Part shown: one piece after another, positions 54,452-63,469 of the stretch
How positions within the stretch are numbered: the first letter of the stretch is position 1
Layout: the number at the start of each line of letters is the position of its first letter
Origin: Pseudosulfitobacter pseudonitzschiae
GTDB lineage: Bacteria > Pseudomonadota > Alphaproteobacteria > Rhodobacterales > Rhodobacteraceae
Direction of reading: 5' to 3'
NCBI RefSeq assembly: GCF_900129395.1
Contig: NZ_FQVP01000007.1
Span: 62,001-126,000, forward strand
DNA: 64,000 nucleotides
Notes under the pieces: model-generated
Told to the model about the DNA's origin: nothing
Database searches by the model: none
What the model saw: the letters and a program-made list of their open reading frames with translations, nothing else
Program-made: the position numbers and the translations under genes

Positions 54452-54514
54452 ACGCATTTTTGCCCCCCATGCATTTTTGCCCCCCATGCATTTTTGCCCT
54501 CCACGCATTTTTGG
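54452..54514. repeat. 17-bp tandem repeat, 3.7 copies
   Basis: Units start at 54452, 54469, 54486 and 54503 (last one partial) with consensus A(C/T)GCATTTTTGCCCCCC. Copies differ by C/T at position 2 and one T in the C run of the third. It lies 50 bases after the OmpA lipoprotein stop and 45 bases before the next start. Confidence 0.9.
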
Positions 54515-54558
54515 ACGTTCGCTGTGGTCTTTGCGTGACGGACTGAGAAGGAGCCAAC

Positions 54559-55101
54559 ATGGCCAAGCCAAAACTATTCGGAATTTCAGGGTCGCTGCGT
54601 GCGGACTCGTGCAACAGCAAGCTGATCCGCGAAGCCGCGCGCCTGTTTGGCGACTGCAGCTTTGCCGAGGCAGACCTGCGGTTTTCGCTTTATGACGGAG
54701 ACGAAGAGGCCGCATCCGGCGTGCCCGAGAACGTCAAGGCGGTAGAGCGCCAGATTGCCGAGGCGGACGCGGTGGTGATTTCGACCACGGAGTACAACAA
54801 GGGTCCGTCGGGAGTGCTCAAGAATGCGCTGGACTGGATCAGCCGTTGCGAAGGCAACTGCTGGGCGGGCAAGCCGGTGGCCGTGATGTCCGCCGCTGCA
54901 GGGCGCGCCGGTGGCGAGCGGGCGCAGCTGATCCTGCGCAGTTTCATGGTGCCGTTCCGTCCGCGAATCTTGCAGGGGCCGGAAATTCATGTGGCCAATT
55001 GTTCCAACGCATTCGACGAACAGGGCCAGCTGAAAGGCGAGATCTACGTCAAGGAACTGGGCCAGCTGATGCAGCAGTTGCGGGCCGAAATCCCAGCCTA
55101 G
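54559..55101 (+). CDS. NAD(P)H-dependent FMN reductase family protein
   Basis: Flavodoxin-fold reductase of 180 residues. The FMN-phosphate loop GSLRADSCNSKL and the block STTEYNKGPSGVLKNALDWISR are the two signatures of the NADPH-dependent FMN/azo-reductase family. It may reduce quinones or flavin. GAAGGAG is present before the ATG. It converges on the VOC gene with a 4-base tail overlap. Confidence 0.9.
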   Translation: MAKPKLFGISGSLRADSCNSKLIREAARLFGDCSFAEADLRFSLYDGDEEAASGVPENVKAVERQIAEADAVVISTTEYNKGPSGVLKNALDWISRCEGNCWAGKPVAVMSAAAGRAGGERAQLILRSFMVPFRPRILQGPEIHVANCSNAFDEQGQLKGEIYVKELGQLMQQLRAEIPA

Positions 55102-55499
55102 ACGCGGGTGCTGACCTCAAGCAGGTTGCCATCGGGGTCGCGGATGTAAAGTGACATCAGCGGACCGGTGGCACCTGTGCGTTCGACCGGGCCTTCTTCG
55201 ATCGGCACATCGTTGTTCTCGAAGTGGGCCTGCCAGACATCCAGCGGGGTGTCGGACAGCAGGCACATGTCGGCCGTGCCGGGGCCGGGGTAGGCGGCCT
55301 TGGGGTCATATTCGGCACCCCAGCGGTGCACGTTGATCTTCTGGGTTCCAAACTGCAACGCATGGCGTTTTGATCCGTCGGCGCCAGTGAACCGTTCGAC
55401 CTTCATGCCAAGGATGTCCGAGTAGAAGGCCAGCGTTGCTTCGAGATCGCCTACAGTGAGGACGAGGTGATCGAGGCTGGCTATTTCAGGGTGTTTCAT
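55098..55499 (-). CDS. VOC family (glyoxalase-like) protein
   Basis: A 133-residue metalloprotein of the vicinal oxygen chelate superfamily. IASLDHLVLTVGDLEATLAFYSDILGM carries the first metal His, and the C-terminal YIRDPDGNLLEVSTRV has the conserved Glu. Function unknown: it could be a lyase, dioxygenase or resistance protein. The start at 55499 (MKHPEIA) is chosen because longer frames lack similarity; the upstream ribosome site is weak. Confidence 0.88.
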   Translation of the reverse strand: MKHPEIASLDHLVLTVGDLEATLAFYSDILGMKVERFTGADGSKRHALQFGTQKINVHRWGAEYDPKAAYPGPGTADMCLLSDTPLDVWQAHFENNDVPIEEGPVERTGATGPLMSLYIRDPDGNLLEVSTRV

Positions 55500-55668
55500 C
55501 AAAGGGGCTTTCGTACCGTGAGTGTACAGAGGGTGAAACAGATGACACATATGTGCAAGTGGACGTGTGGAACGTGATTGCATGGCTGCTATGCAAATGT
55601 CACCGGTCACCTGTGCGCAGCAGGGGACTGGCAATATCTTGCCGCCTGCGCCTGCGGTGGTCTGCCTG

Positions 55669-56697
55669 CTAAGCCGAAGCGTTCACCTCGAAACCAGTGG
55701 GGATGGTATTGTCGCCCTCCAGGATCAGCGCAGCCATCGTTTCAGCCACCTTCGGGGCCATGCCAAAGCCGATCTTGAAGCCGCCGTTGGCGATATAGTG
55801 GCCGGGGCGATCCGGCCATGCGCCCAGCATCGGGGCGCGTGACCGGGCACGGGGCCGCACGCCGGCCCAGCGCCCGATGACCGGCGCATGGGCCAGCGCT
55901 GGCACCGCCAAACGCGCGCGCGCAACGATGTCGTCAAGTTGGCCGTCAGGTTGCAGGTGGTCGTATTGGTTCTCTGACGTGGACCCGATGGCGGTGGTCC
56001 CATCCGCATGTGGAATGATGTGCAGCCCGTCGGCATAAAGCTGCGGCGCGCCGGCCATGTCGTATTGCAGCAGGGCCGCCTGACCTTTCACACCTGCCCC
56101 CATCGGGCGGGATGCGGTCTTGTTCAGCTCTTGCAGGCCGACGATGCCGGTGGCCCACAGGGTCGGGCCGTCTGATGCGCCGTCTTGGTCCACCGTGACC
56201 CCGCGCGCCTCCAGCGCGCCAACCAGTGCGGCGCAGGCCTGTGCCGGATGCAAATGCGCGCTGAGATCGTCATGGATCAACTGGCCGGTGGCGCTGTCGG
56301 GTTCCCACGGGCTGCCGGATGTGGGGCGCAGGGTCCAGCTTGCCTGTCCGTGCCACAGCGTACGGGCCGTTTCGATACGTGCCTGCGCCAGAGCCAGCGC
56401 ATGATCGTCCGCCACCGGTTGCAGCCGCCCCGACCGGATATAGCCGGAGTGCCGTCCGCCTGCGTCCGACACGCCGCGCCAGAAGCTTTCGGCCATCAGC
56501 AGGCTTTCAAGCTGGAATTGCTTCTTGGGGTTCCAGTTCTCTGGCACATGCGGGGCCAGTGCGCCGACAATGCCCCCCGACGCGCCCGAGGCGGGGCCGT
56601 TTGGGTCGATGACGCGCACGGTGGCGCCTTTCTGAGCACAGGCCCACGCCGTCGCCAGGCCAAAAATGCCCGCGCCGCGTATGGTGATGTCGGGCAT
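55669..56697 (-). CDS. FAD-dependent oxidoreductase, probable MnmC-type oxidase
   Basis: A 342-residue DadA/ThiO-like flavoprotein. The FAD motif GAGIFGLATAWACAQKGATV is at the N-terminus, followed by GPASGASGGIVGALAPHVPENWNPKKQF, which resembles the FAD-oxidase half of MnmC, and FKIGFGMAPKVAETMA near the end. The MnmD methyltransferase gene starts divergently 57 bases away. In enterobacteria the two activities are fused in MnmC for making mnm5s2U in tRNA; here they are separate and divergent. A more general D-amino-acid dehydrogenase role remains possible. Confidence 0.75.
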   Translation of the reverse strand: MPDITIRGAGIFGLATAWACAQKGATVRVIDPNGPASGASGGIVGALAPHVPENWNPKKQFQLESLLMAESFWRGVSDAGGRHSGYIRSGRLQPVADDHALALAQARIETARTLWHGQASWTLRPTSGSPWEPDSATGQLIHDDLSAHLHPAQACAALVGALEARGVTVDQDGASDGPTLWATGIVGLQELNKTASRPMGAGVKGQAALLQYDMAGAPQLYADGLHIIPHADGTTAIGSTSENQYDHLQPDGQLDDIVARARLAVPALAHAPVIGRWAGVRPRARSRAPMLGAWPDRPGHYIANGGFKIGFGMAPKVAETMAALILEGDNTIPTGFEVNASA

Positions 56698-56754
56698 TGC
56701 CAAGGTTGGGACCTTTCGTCATGGATGCACGAAACTTCCTTACAGGGTGACAGG

Positions 56755-57414
56755 ATGCAGGACCAGCGCGCAGACTTGGAATGGCGGGACGGCGACGTGC
56801 CGGTCAGCACGCGGTTTGACGACCCTTACTTCAGTCTTGAAAACGGTCTGGATGAAACACGCCACGTGTTTCTGGCGGGCAACGGGCTGCCTGCGCGGTT
56901 TCGGGACGGGTTTCACATCGGCGAACTGGGGTTTGGCACGGGGCTGAATTTCATGGTCACGCTGGCGGCATGGCGTGCGGCGGGCGTGGATGGTGTGCTG
57001 CAATTCACCAGCTTCGAAGCCTATCCGATGTCGGTAGAGGAAATGGCCCGCGCGCTTGCCGCCTTTGGGATCGGGGACGAACTGGTCGCGGTCTGGAACG
57101 GGCGCGGCGGGCGGTTTGAGTTTGGCGATGCGGTGCTGGAGGTGATCGCGGGCGATGCACGCACCACCTTGCCCGCTTGGCAAGGCAGGGCAGATGCGTG
57201 GTTTCTGGACGGATTTTCGCCGGCCAAGAACCCCGAACTGTGGGACGAAACCCTGATGCAGGCCGTGGCCGATCATACGGCACCGCAGGGCACGATCGCC
57301 ACCTACACGGCTGCAGGCTTTGTCCGCCGCGGGCTGGATGCGGCAGGGTTCGAGGTCAGCCGGATTTCCGGTTATGGCCGCAAACGGCATATGACGGTGG
57401 GAACAAAACGATGA
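56755..57414 (+). CDS. mnmD: tRNA (mnm(5)s(2)U34)-methyltransferase MnmD
   Basis: SAM-dependent methyltransferase of 219 residues that performs the last step of wobble-uridine modification. The blocks FDDPYFSLENGLDETRHVFLAGNGLP, FHIGELGFGTGLNF and WFLDGFSPAKNPELWDETLM are typical of the MnmD half of MnmC. The FAD-oxidase gene, which is the other half, lies divergent. The stop overlaps the EamA gene as ATGA. Confidence 0.92.
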   Translation: MQDQRADLEWRDGDVPVSTRFDDPYFSLENGLDETRHVFLAGNGLPARFRDGFHIGELGFGTGLNFMVTLAAWRAAGVDGVLQFTSFEAYPMSVEEMARALAAFGIGDELVAVWNGRGGRFEFGDAVLEVIAGDARTTLPAWQGRADAWFLDGFSPAKNPELWDETLMQAVADHTAPQGTIATYTAAGFVRRGLDAAGFEVSRISGYGRKRHMTVGTKR

Positions 57415-58280
57415 GCGCAGGCAACAACACACGGCTGGGCGTCGGCCTGATGGTGCTGACCACATTCGTGTTCGCCATGCAGGACGGCATCTCGCGGCAT
57501 CTGGCGTCGGAGTACAACGTGCTGATGGTGGTAATGATCCGCTATTGGTTCTTCGCAGCTTTCGTGGTGGCGATTGCGCGGGCCAAGGCGGGCGGCATCC
57601 GCGCCGCTGCACGCACCGAGCAGATGGCGCTGCAGATCTTTCGCGGGCTGCTGCTGGCGGCCGAGATTTGCGTGATGGTGCTGGCCTTTACCATTCTGGG
57701 GCTGGTCGAGAGCCTGGCGGTGTTCACCTGCTACCCGCTTTTGGTGGCAGCCCTCAGCGGGCCGATCCTGGGGGAAAGCGTCGGCTGGCGGCGCTGGGCA
57801 GCCATCGGTGTCGGCTTTGTCGGGGTGCTGATTATACTGCAGCCGGGCATCGGTGTGTTCAATCCGGCGGCGGTGATCCCATTGGTCTCGGCGATCATGT
57901 TCGCGCTTTATGCGCTGCTGACCCGCTATGTCGCGCGCAAGGACACATCAGCAACCAGCTTTTTCTGGACCGGCGTTGCGGGGGCCGTTGCGATGACAGG
58001 CGTCGGCATCTGGTTCTGGGAGCCGATGGCACCAACCGACTGGGCGTGGATGGCAACCCTGTGCGTCACCGGCGCGTTCGGCCACTGGTTGCTGATCCGC
58101 GTCTACGAAGTGGCCGAGGCCAGCGCGGTCCAGCCCTTTGCCTATATGCAACTGGTGTTCGGGTCGATGCTGGGCGTGACCGTCTTTAACGAGGTGATCG
58201 CGTGGAACGTGGCGACAGGGGCAGGGATTGTCGTCGCGGCGGGCCTATTTACCCTTTGGCGCGAACGACAAAAGGGTTGA
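57411..58280 (+). CDS. DMT-superfamily EamA transporter
   Basis: A 289-residue inner-membrane exporter with about 10 predicted helices in two EamA repeats (the second begins near residue 150). The substrate is unknown. Its start overlaps mnmD as ATGA. Its 3' end overlaps the convergent lytic transglycosylase gene by 36 bases, an unusually long tail overlap. Confidence 0.9.
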   Translation: MSAGNNTRLGVGLMVLTTFVFAMQDGISRHLASEYNVLMVVMIRYWFFAAFVVAIARAKAGGIRAAARTEQMALQIFRGLLLAAEICVMVLAFTILGLVESLAVFTCYPLLVAALSGPILGESVGWRRWAAIGVGFVGVLIILQPGIGVFNPAAVIPLVSAIMFALYALLTRYVARKDTSATSFFWTGVAGAVAMTGVGIWFWEPMAPTDWAWMATLCVTGAFGHWLLIRVYEVAEASAVQPFAYMQLVFGSMLGVTVFNEVIAWNVATGAGIVVAAGLFTLWRERQKG

Positions 58281-60218
58281 GCCCTTCAGCTCTTGCGAAA
58301 ACGGAATCGGCAACGGCTCCTTGCCCAGCCGCGCGCGGTAGACCGGCAGGCTTTCGGTGACGCGCATCACATAGTTGCGGGTTTCGCGGAAGGGGATGTT
58401 CTCGATCCAGTCAACGATGTCGATGTTGTCCTTGCGCGGGTCGCCGTACATTTCCATCCAGCGGATCGGACGGGATGGTCCGGCGTTATAGGCCGCCGAC
58501 ATCATCACCACATTGCCGTCGAACCGCCCCGCCAGCGTGGACAGGAACGTCGACCCAAGCTTTGCGTTATAGGCCGGATCGGTGATCAGCCGGTCGGTCG
58601 TATGCGCCTCGCCCAGCCCCAGTTGGCCAGCAACTTCCTTGGCCGTGGCGGGCATCAACTGCATCAATCCGCGCGCGCCGACACCCGATTGCACAACGGG
58701 ATCAAACTCGGATTCGCGCCGCGCGATGGACAGGGCCATTTCCGGGGCGATGGGCAGGTCCTGTTCGGTCAGCGGGTGCAGCGGATAATATGGCGCGGCC
58801 AGCGTGATCCCGCGATAGGCGACGGTCTTGCCGATCATCACGGCCAGATGCGGCTGGTTCACATCGATGGCCGCCTGTCCCAGTTGCGCGGCCTGTTCTT
58901 CGTCCAGCTGGTCGGCCAGATGGGTCCAGAACCGTTCCGCCACGCTCAGCTCGCCCGAGGCTTGCAGCAGCATACCCGCCTCGAACAGCGGGGAATGGAT
59001 CAGCGGACTGGTGCGCCAGTCGGATGCTTCGGCCTGTGGTCCCAGGCCGATGTCAAAGGGCTGTCCCGCCTTTTCGGCGGCAAGGATGCCATAGAACGAG
59101 GTCTGGAATTGCGCCCCATCGGCAAAGGCCTGATCGGCAGCAGCTGCATCGCCCAGGGCCTGATAGGCCAGACCGGTCCAATAGCCCGCACGCCCGCGCG
59201 AAATCGGGCTTTCCACGGCGTTGCGGTGATTCTGGAAATGCTTCAACGCGATGGCCGGATCGTTCAGTTTGCGCAGCGCCACATACCCCGCGATCCATTC
59301 CAGATCGGCATAGTCGGACCCCGAGGTCAGGAAATGCCGCGACGCCAGTTGATAGGCGCGTTTCGGGTCACCGTCGCGCATTTCGTCGCGGGCCAGCGCG
59401 CGGCGCTGATTGGACCATGCATCGGGCCGGCCAAGGGCTGCGGCACTGGTGGACCGCTCCAGCAACAGCGCCTTGGCGTCGGCAGAGCGCCCCTTGCGCA
59501 GACGCCAGACAAAGCGGGCATGTTGCAGGCCGGGGTCGGATTGCAGTGCGGCAGGTACGGCTGCAATTCTGGCGTCCACATCGTCGCGGCGCTGGGCCAG
59601 TGCGATGCGCGCCTCCACCAGCGCCTGGTGGCCCTCGTCCAGCAGCGGGCGCAGGCGTTGCGCCTCGTTCAACTCGCCCAGCCACAACATCGTGTCGGCC
59701 CGCGCTGCGTGGTGGGGTTTCAACAGGGCGCTGTGCCGCGACAGGAACAGCGCCTCTTCGTCCTTGTCCATCGGCAGCGTGGTCCACGCCAGGACAAGGC
59801 TGGCCTGTGCCTCGCCGGTCTGGCCCTGTTCGGTCATCGCATCGGCATAGGCCAGCACGCCGCGCGGGGTCTGCGGTTCGGCCTCGGCGAAATAGGCACG
59901 CACGGCGGCGGCGCCAGCCTTGATCGCGGCCTCTTCGCCCTGTCGGCGCAGGTAATCCATGCCGGGCCAGTCAAAGCGGCGGTTCAGGAAGTCCATATAC
60001 TCGGTATAGGTGCCGCGCCCCGTGCGCAGGCGGTGCCATTCGATCACATCTGCAGCCACAACACCGTCGCGGGCCGCAATCCGCTGGGCCGTGTCCCAGT
60101 TGCCTGCGCGCATTGCATCCATTGCCCAGCCCAGTGGACGCGGACGCTCTGGCTGAGCGGTCGCAGTGGTGGCAAAAAGGCACAGCAAAAGGGCTGCGAG
60201 GCGTGTGATCACTTGCAT
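58245..60218 (-). CDS. Soluble lytic murein transglycosylase
   Basis: Periplasmic peptidoglycan lyase of 657 residues. A signal peptide (MQVITRLAALLLCLFATTATA) precedes a long helical superhelical (U-domain-like) region, and the C-terminal SLT domain holds the catalytic Glu in ARRESEFDPVVQSGVGARGLMQLMPATA, then LGSTFLSTL and SAAYNAGPSRPIRW. The layout matches Slt70 of E. coli. The ATG at 60218 is preferred over a longer frame. It converges on and overlaps the EamA gene. Confidence 0.92.
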   Translation of the reverse strand: MQVITRLAALLLCLFATTATAQPERPRPLGWAMDAMRAGNWDTAQRIAARDGVVAADVIEWHRLRTGRGTYTEYMDFLNRRFDWPGMDYLRRQGEEAAIKAGAAAVRAYFAEAEPQTPRGVLAYADAMTEQGQTGEAQASLVLAWTTLPMDKDEEALFLSRHSALLKPHHAARADTMLWLGELNEAQRLRPLLDEGHQALVEARIALAQRRDDVDARIAAVPAALQSDPGLQHARFVWRLRKGRSADAKALLLERSTSAAALGRPDAWSNQRRALARDEMRDGDPKRAYQLASRHFLTSGSDYADLEWIAGYVALRKLNDPAIALKHFQNHRNAVESPISRGRAGYWTGLAYQALGDAAAADQAFADGAQFQTSFYGILAAEKAGQPFDIGLGPQAEASDWRTSPLIHSPLFEAGMLLQASGELSVAERFWTHLADQLDEEQAAQLGQAAIDVNQPHLAVMIGKTVAYRGITLAAPYYPLHPLTEQDLPIAPEMALSIARRESEFDPVVQSGVGARGLMQLMPATAKEVAGQLGLGEAHTTDRLITDPAYNAKLGSTFLSTLAGRFDGNVVMMSAAYNAGPSRPIRWMEMYGDPRKDNIDIVDWIENIPFRETRNYVMRVTESLPVYRARLGKEPLPIPFSQELKGSTLLSFAPKGK

Positions 60219-60343
60219 TTCCTGTCGTGGCAAGGGTAGTGCGTTGCAACATATGATCTTGGCGCAACTGTGCAACTCACGTCTGCTTCAGGTCTATGTA
60301 ATCCGGCCAATTCCGGCCACCATTTTGAAAAAGGAGCGTGAAT

Positions 60344-61216
60344 ATGTTCAAGGGTTCTATGCCCGCACTCGTCACGCCGTTCCAGGACGGCGCACTGGAT
60401 CTGGACACGCTCAAGAAGCTGGTGGACTGGCAGATCGAACAGGGGTCCTCGGGGCTGGTGCCTGTGGGCACAACCGGCGAAAGCCCGACCCTGACCCATG
60501 GCGAACACGACAAGGTTGTCGAAGAGGTGGTCAAAGCCGCCGCGGGCCGCGTCAAGGTGATTGCCGGGGCCGGATCGAACAATACGGTCGAGTCTGTTCG
60601 CTTGGCAAAGCACGCGGAAGCCGTGGGCGCCGATGCGGTGCTGGTGGTGACGCCCTATTACAACAAACCGACGCAGGCCGGCGTGATCGCGCATTTCGCT
60701 GCCGTGCACGAAGCGTGCAAATTGCCGATCATTGTGTACAACATTCCGGGCCGCTCGGTTGTCGACATCTCGAACGCGACCATGGCCGAGCTGGCCAAGA
60801 TGGAGCGGATCGTGGGCGTCAAGGATGCCACGGGCGACCTGCAACGGGTCAACGACCAGCGGTTGATGTGCGGGCCGGACTTCATCCAGCTTTCGGGCGA
60901 AGATGGCACTGCACACGGGTTCAACGCCCAGGGCGGCGTCGGCTGCATTTCGGTCACGGCGAACGTGGCACCGAAGCTGTGCGCCGAAGTGCAGGCGGCC
61001 TGTGCTGCGGGCGACTATGCCAAGGCGCTGGAGTTGCAGGACAGGCTGATGCCGCTGCACAAGGCGATCTTTACCGAGCCGGGGCTGGTGGGTGTGAAAT
61101 ACGCCATGTCGCGTCTGGGCCTGTGCAGCGACGAGGTGCGCCTGCCGCATGTGCCGTTGACAGAAGCCACGCGCAAGCTGGTGGACAAAGGGCTGGCGCA
61201 CGCGGGTTTGCTGTAA
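60344..61216 (+). CDS. dapA: 4-hydroxy-tetrahydrodipicolinate synthase
   Basis: Condenses pyruvate and aspartate semialdehyde in lysine and diaminopimelate synthesis. The 290-residue TIM-barrel enzyme has [11 protein letters not shown] (substrate loop), [11 protein letters not shown] with the catalytic Tyr, and [10 protein letters not shown] with the Schiff-base Lys160. AAGGAG is 7 bases before the ATG at 60344; a GTG 6 bases upstream is less well placed. It is divergent from the lytic transglycosylase gene. Confidence 0.96.
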   Translation: MFKGSMPALVTPFQDGALDLDTLKKLVDWQIEQGSSGLVPVGTTGESPTLTHGEHDKVVEEVVKAAAGRVKVIAGAGSNNTVESVRLAKHAEAVGADAVLVVTPYYNKPTQAGVIAHFAAVHEACKLPIIVYNIPGRSVVDISNATMAELAKMERIVGVKDATGDLQRVNDQRLMCGPDFIQLSGEDGTAHGFNAQGGVGCISVTANVAPKLCAEVQAACAAGDYAKALELQDRLMPLHKAIFTEPGLVGVKYAMSRLGLCSDEVRLPHVPLTEATRKLVDKGLAHAGLL

Positions 61217-61249
61217 GCGTTCAGGGTTAAAACACCGAGAAGTTCAAAC

Positions 61250-61275
61250 AAGGGGCTGCAAATTGCGGCCCCTTT
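61250..61275. terminator. Terminator between dapA and soeC
   Basis: AAGGGGCTGC (61250-61259) pairs with GCGGCCCCTT (61265-61274) around a 5-base loop, with one G-T pair, followed by a T. It serves the convergent dapA and soeC genes and overlaps the soeC stop codon by a base or two. Confidence 0.82.
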
Positions 61276-62146
61276 ATCGTTTCCCGTAGTACAGCCCGAC
61301 CACATGTTCCGCCTGCGCAAAGAACAACCACCGCGCAACCAGTACCCCCGCCACATGACTCAGCACCGCCACCAGCGCCAGCCAGTGTGAAAACGGCACC
61401 AGCAGCAGGATCACCGGCAACGCAATCGCCAGCACAAAGGCGATGATGCGCAGTTTCATCCCGTGCTTGCGCCCCACCACAAAGACAAACTCGCGCAGCA
61501 GATAGTTGGTGCCGGTGTGCGGCGGCTCGAACGCGCGGGGCGTGCCGATGGAGCCAAGTCCCGTGGCCGTCGCGAGTGTCGTGCCCGACCGCGCGAACGC
61601 GCCGTCGCCGTGCACCCACGTGGCAACAAGCGCGCCCCCTGCCAGAAGCAGCAAGATCACCGCCGCAGTGGTCTGCCCGGCCAGCAACGCCCCGCCCGCG
61701 ACGGCCATCGCCAAAAACATCACCGGCGTCAGCGGCGAGTGCCAGCGCGGCACGGTTTTCAGCTGGGTGTAGATCATAGACGTTGTGAACACGGTCAGCA
61801 GGCACAGCACGGCACCCAAAACCCCAACCAACGACAGGGCGGTGGCAAAAAAGATCGTCCCGATGGCATAGACGCCCATCACCAGCAGGGCGGCCACCGA
61901 CATCACCGCCTCGCGGCTCAGCCAGCTTGTGCGCCATTGCGTGAACGCCTTAAGCGCGCGTTCGGGGCGGCCAAGGTGAAAGGCCGAGGCCATCAGCCCG
62001 CCCACCGCGCAGACATAGGCGATGGTGAAGAACACAAATGCAGTCAGCCCCGTAACCGCCGGATAGCCCAAGCCAAGCCATGCCAGCAGCCCAAAGCCCA
62101 GCCCCGAGAAGGTGGTGAAGAGGATGACAGAGGGTGCGGGATGCAT
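61274..62146 (-). CDS. soeC: DmsC/SoeC-type membrane anchor subunit
   Basis: Quinone-reactive membrane subunit of 290 residues with eight predicted helices, of the DmsC/NrfD-like group. PSVILFTTFSGLGFGLLAWLGLG and AFHLGRPERALKAF are typical of DmsC proteins. It lies 1 base after the Fe-S subunit gene. Together with soeA and soeB it would form a periplasm- or cytoplasm-facing molybdoenzyme; sulfite oxidation is inferred from the SoeB-like sequence. Confidence 0.82.
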   Translation of the reverse strand: MHPAPSVILFTTFSGLGFGLLAWLGLGYPAVTGLTAFVFFTIAYVCAVGGLMASAFHLGRPERALKAFTQWRTSWLSREAVMSVAALLVMGVYAIGTIFFATALSLVGVLGAVLCLLTVFTTSMIYTQLKTVPRWHSPLTPVMFLAMAVAGGALLAGQTTAAVILLLLAGGALVATWVHGDGAFARSGTTLATATGLGSIGTPRAFEPPHTGTNYLLREFVFVVGRKHGMKLRIIAFVLAIALPVILLLVPFSHWLALVAVLSHVAGVLVARWLFFAQAEHVVGLYYGKR

Positions 62147-62147
62147 C

Positions 62148-62912
62148 TCAGAGCTTCTCCAAGGTCTTGTCGAGCCAGCCAAGGAAACCGCCCGGTGCCT
62201 CATCCACGGGGGCAAGGTAGGGGGCCAGCACGTCAATCTCGGGCAGGGCATCCTTGGGCCGTGGCGGCAGATATTTGTTCACGGGCTTGGTGCCCATTTC
62301 CGGCATCAGGTCCATGCCGCCCCGTTCCGCCGTCAGGCGCGACACATGGCTGTCGGGGTCGGCAAAGTCGCCAAAGTGGCGCGCGCCGGCAGGACAGGTG
62401 CGCACGCAGGTCGGGATGCGGTCCACCTCTTCAAGGTTCTCGTTGTAGATGCGGTCGACACAGAGGGTGCATTTTTTCATCACCCCCTCGGCCTCGTCCT
62501 TTTCGCGCGCACCGTACGGGCAGGCCCAGGCGCACAGGCCACAGCCGATGCAGTCGTTTTCGTTGACCAGAACGATACCGTCCTCGACCCGTTTATAGCT
62601 GGCTCCGGTGGGGCAGACGGTGACGCAGGGCGCATCCTCGCAGTGCAGGCAGGATTTGGGGAAGTGGAACAGTTGCGCAGGCGGCTGGACCTTGGCCGAG
62701 GTCGCCAGCGGCTGCACCTCGTAGCTGTGCACGCGGTTCAGGAAGGTCCCGGATGGGGCCGCGCCATAGGGGTCCTGATCGGACAGCGGTGCGCCGTAGT
62801 TTTCCGTGTTCCAGCCCTTGCACGAGATCACGCAGGCATGGCAGCCGACGCAGGTGTCGAGGTCGATGACAAGGCCCAGCTTCTTTTCGGTGTTGTCGGG
62901 AAGAGTGGTCAA
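62148..62912 (-). CDS. soeB: SoeB-type 4Fe-4S ferredoxin subunit (sulfite dehydrogenase/DMSO reductase family)
   Basis: Electron-transfer subunit of 254 residues binding four [4Fe-4S] clusters. Visible clusters are TCVGCHACVISC, CLHCEDAPCVTVCP, CIGCGLCAWACP and C-LC...C-RTCP. The TTG start at 62912 gives MTTLPDNTEKKLGLVIDL, and GGAGG is 8 bases upstream; an ATG at 62927 would add five residues. The long N-terminal block resembles SoeB of the sulfite-oxidising SoeABC enzyme of roseobacters as I remember it, but a DMSO-reductase-type role is also possible. The stop of the inserted gene overlaps the TTG. Confidence 0.82.
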   Translation of the reverse strand: MTTLPDNTEKKLGLVIDLDTCVGCHACVISCKGWNTENYGAPLSDQDPYGAAPSGTFLNRVHSYEVQPLATSAKVQPPAQLFHFPKSCLHCEDAPCVTVCPTGASYKRVEDGIVLVNENDCIGCGLCAWACPYGAREKDEAEGVMKKCTLCVDRIYNENLEEVDRIPTCVRTCPAGARHFGDFADPDSHVSRLTAERGGMDLMPEMGTKPVNKYLPPRPKDALPEIDVLAPYLAPVDEAPGGFLGWLDKTLEKL

Positions 62913-63469
62913 TGCTCTGGCCTCCATTTTGGATCGGTGATCGCAAAGAACATTTGCAATGTCTCAGAGACCGGGGCGGCGTAAACGCCCTTGGATTTGG
63001 ATACTGACGCTGCAACCTTTGCGAGGTGCCAAGCATCATCCAGAGACAGCCAAACAAGCTTGGAAGTAAGGGGGCGAAAACCTCGCTGTTCCCCAAACTC
63101 TTGGGCCTTTTGTGCAACTGCCGTTTGATATTCGGAAATGTATTCGTTTCCCCAACTCCATAGAAACTCGTTCCGGGGTTCAAACCAGCTCCCAATGGTT
63201 TCCAGTGGGGTCTCGCAAATTTTTCCATCAGGGAAATGGAATTCCAGCAGGCCGACCTCTTCGTCATATTGCCAGTTACCGACACCGTTCCCGATACCAA
63301 ACTTTGCGGCCAGCTGGACCATGCACGCATCTTGTTTGATGCAGCTTCGCTGGACCAAAGCGCCAAAACCCTCATCCTCGTATGAATGTGGTGCGCCGCA
63401 ATCGGGGCATTCGATTTCACATGAGAATGCCGATCGGCCGTTTTGTGCTTTTCGAAATGGCCAGATCAT
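62909..63469 (-). CDS. Uncharacterised gene inserted between soeA and soeB (DUF6882-like)
   Basis: A 186-residue cytoplasmic protein without a clear relation to molybdoenzymes. It starts MIWPFRKAQNG and has a paired-Cys element CEIECPDCGAPHSYEDEG near residues 16-33, then W-rich blocks (GSWFEPRNEFLWSWGNEYI) and a C-terminal LDDAWHLAKVAASVSK. The W-W-N pattern recalls DUF6882, with low certainty. The gene is about 51% G+C by my count, lower than its neighbours. The ATG overlaps the soeA stop (ATGA) and its TGA overlaps the soeB TTG. It looks like a seamless insertion. Confidence 0.7.
   Translation of the reverse strand: MIWPFRKAQNGRSAFSCEIECPDCGAPHSYEDEGFGALVQRSCIKQDACMVQLAAKFGIGNGVGNWQYDEEVGLLEFHFPDGKICETPLETIGSWFEPRNEFLWSWGNEYISEYQTAVAQKAQEFGEQRGFRPLTSKLVWLSLDDAWHLAKVAASVSKSKGVYAAPVSETLQMFFAITDPKWRPEH

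Noticed and set aside
58293-60239. A 648-codon open frame opposite the lytic transglycosylase gene
   Set aside because: Arg- and Gly-rich translation without domains; it is the antisense shadow of an SLT enzyme with clear motifs.
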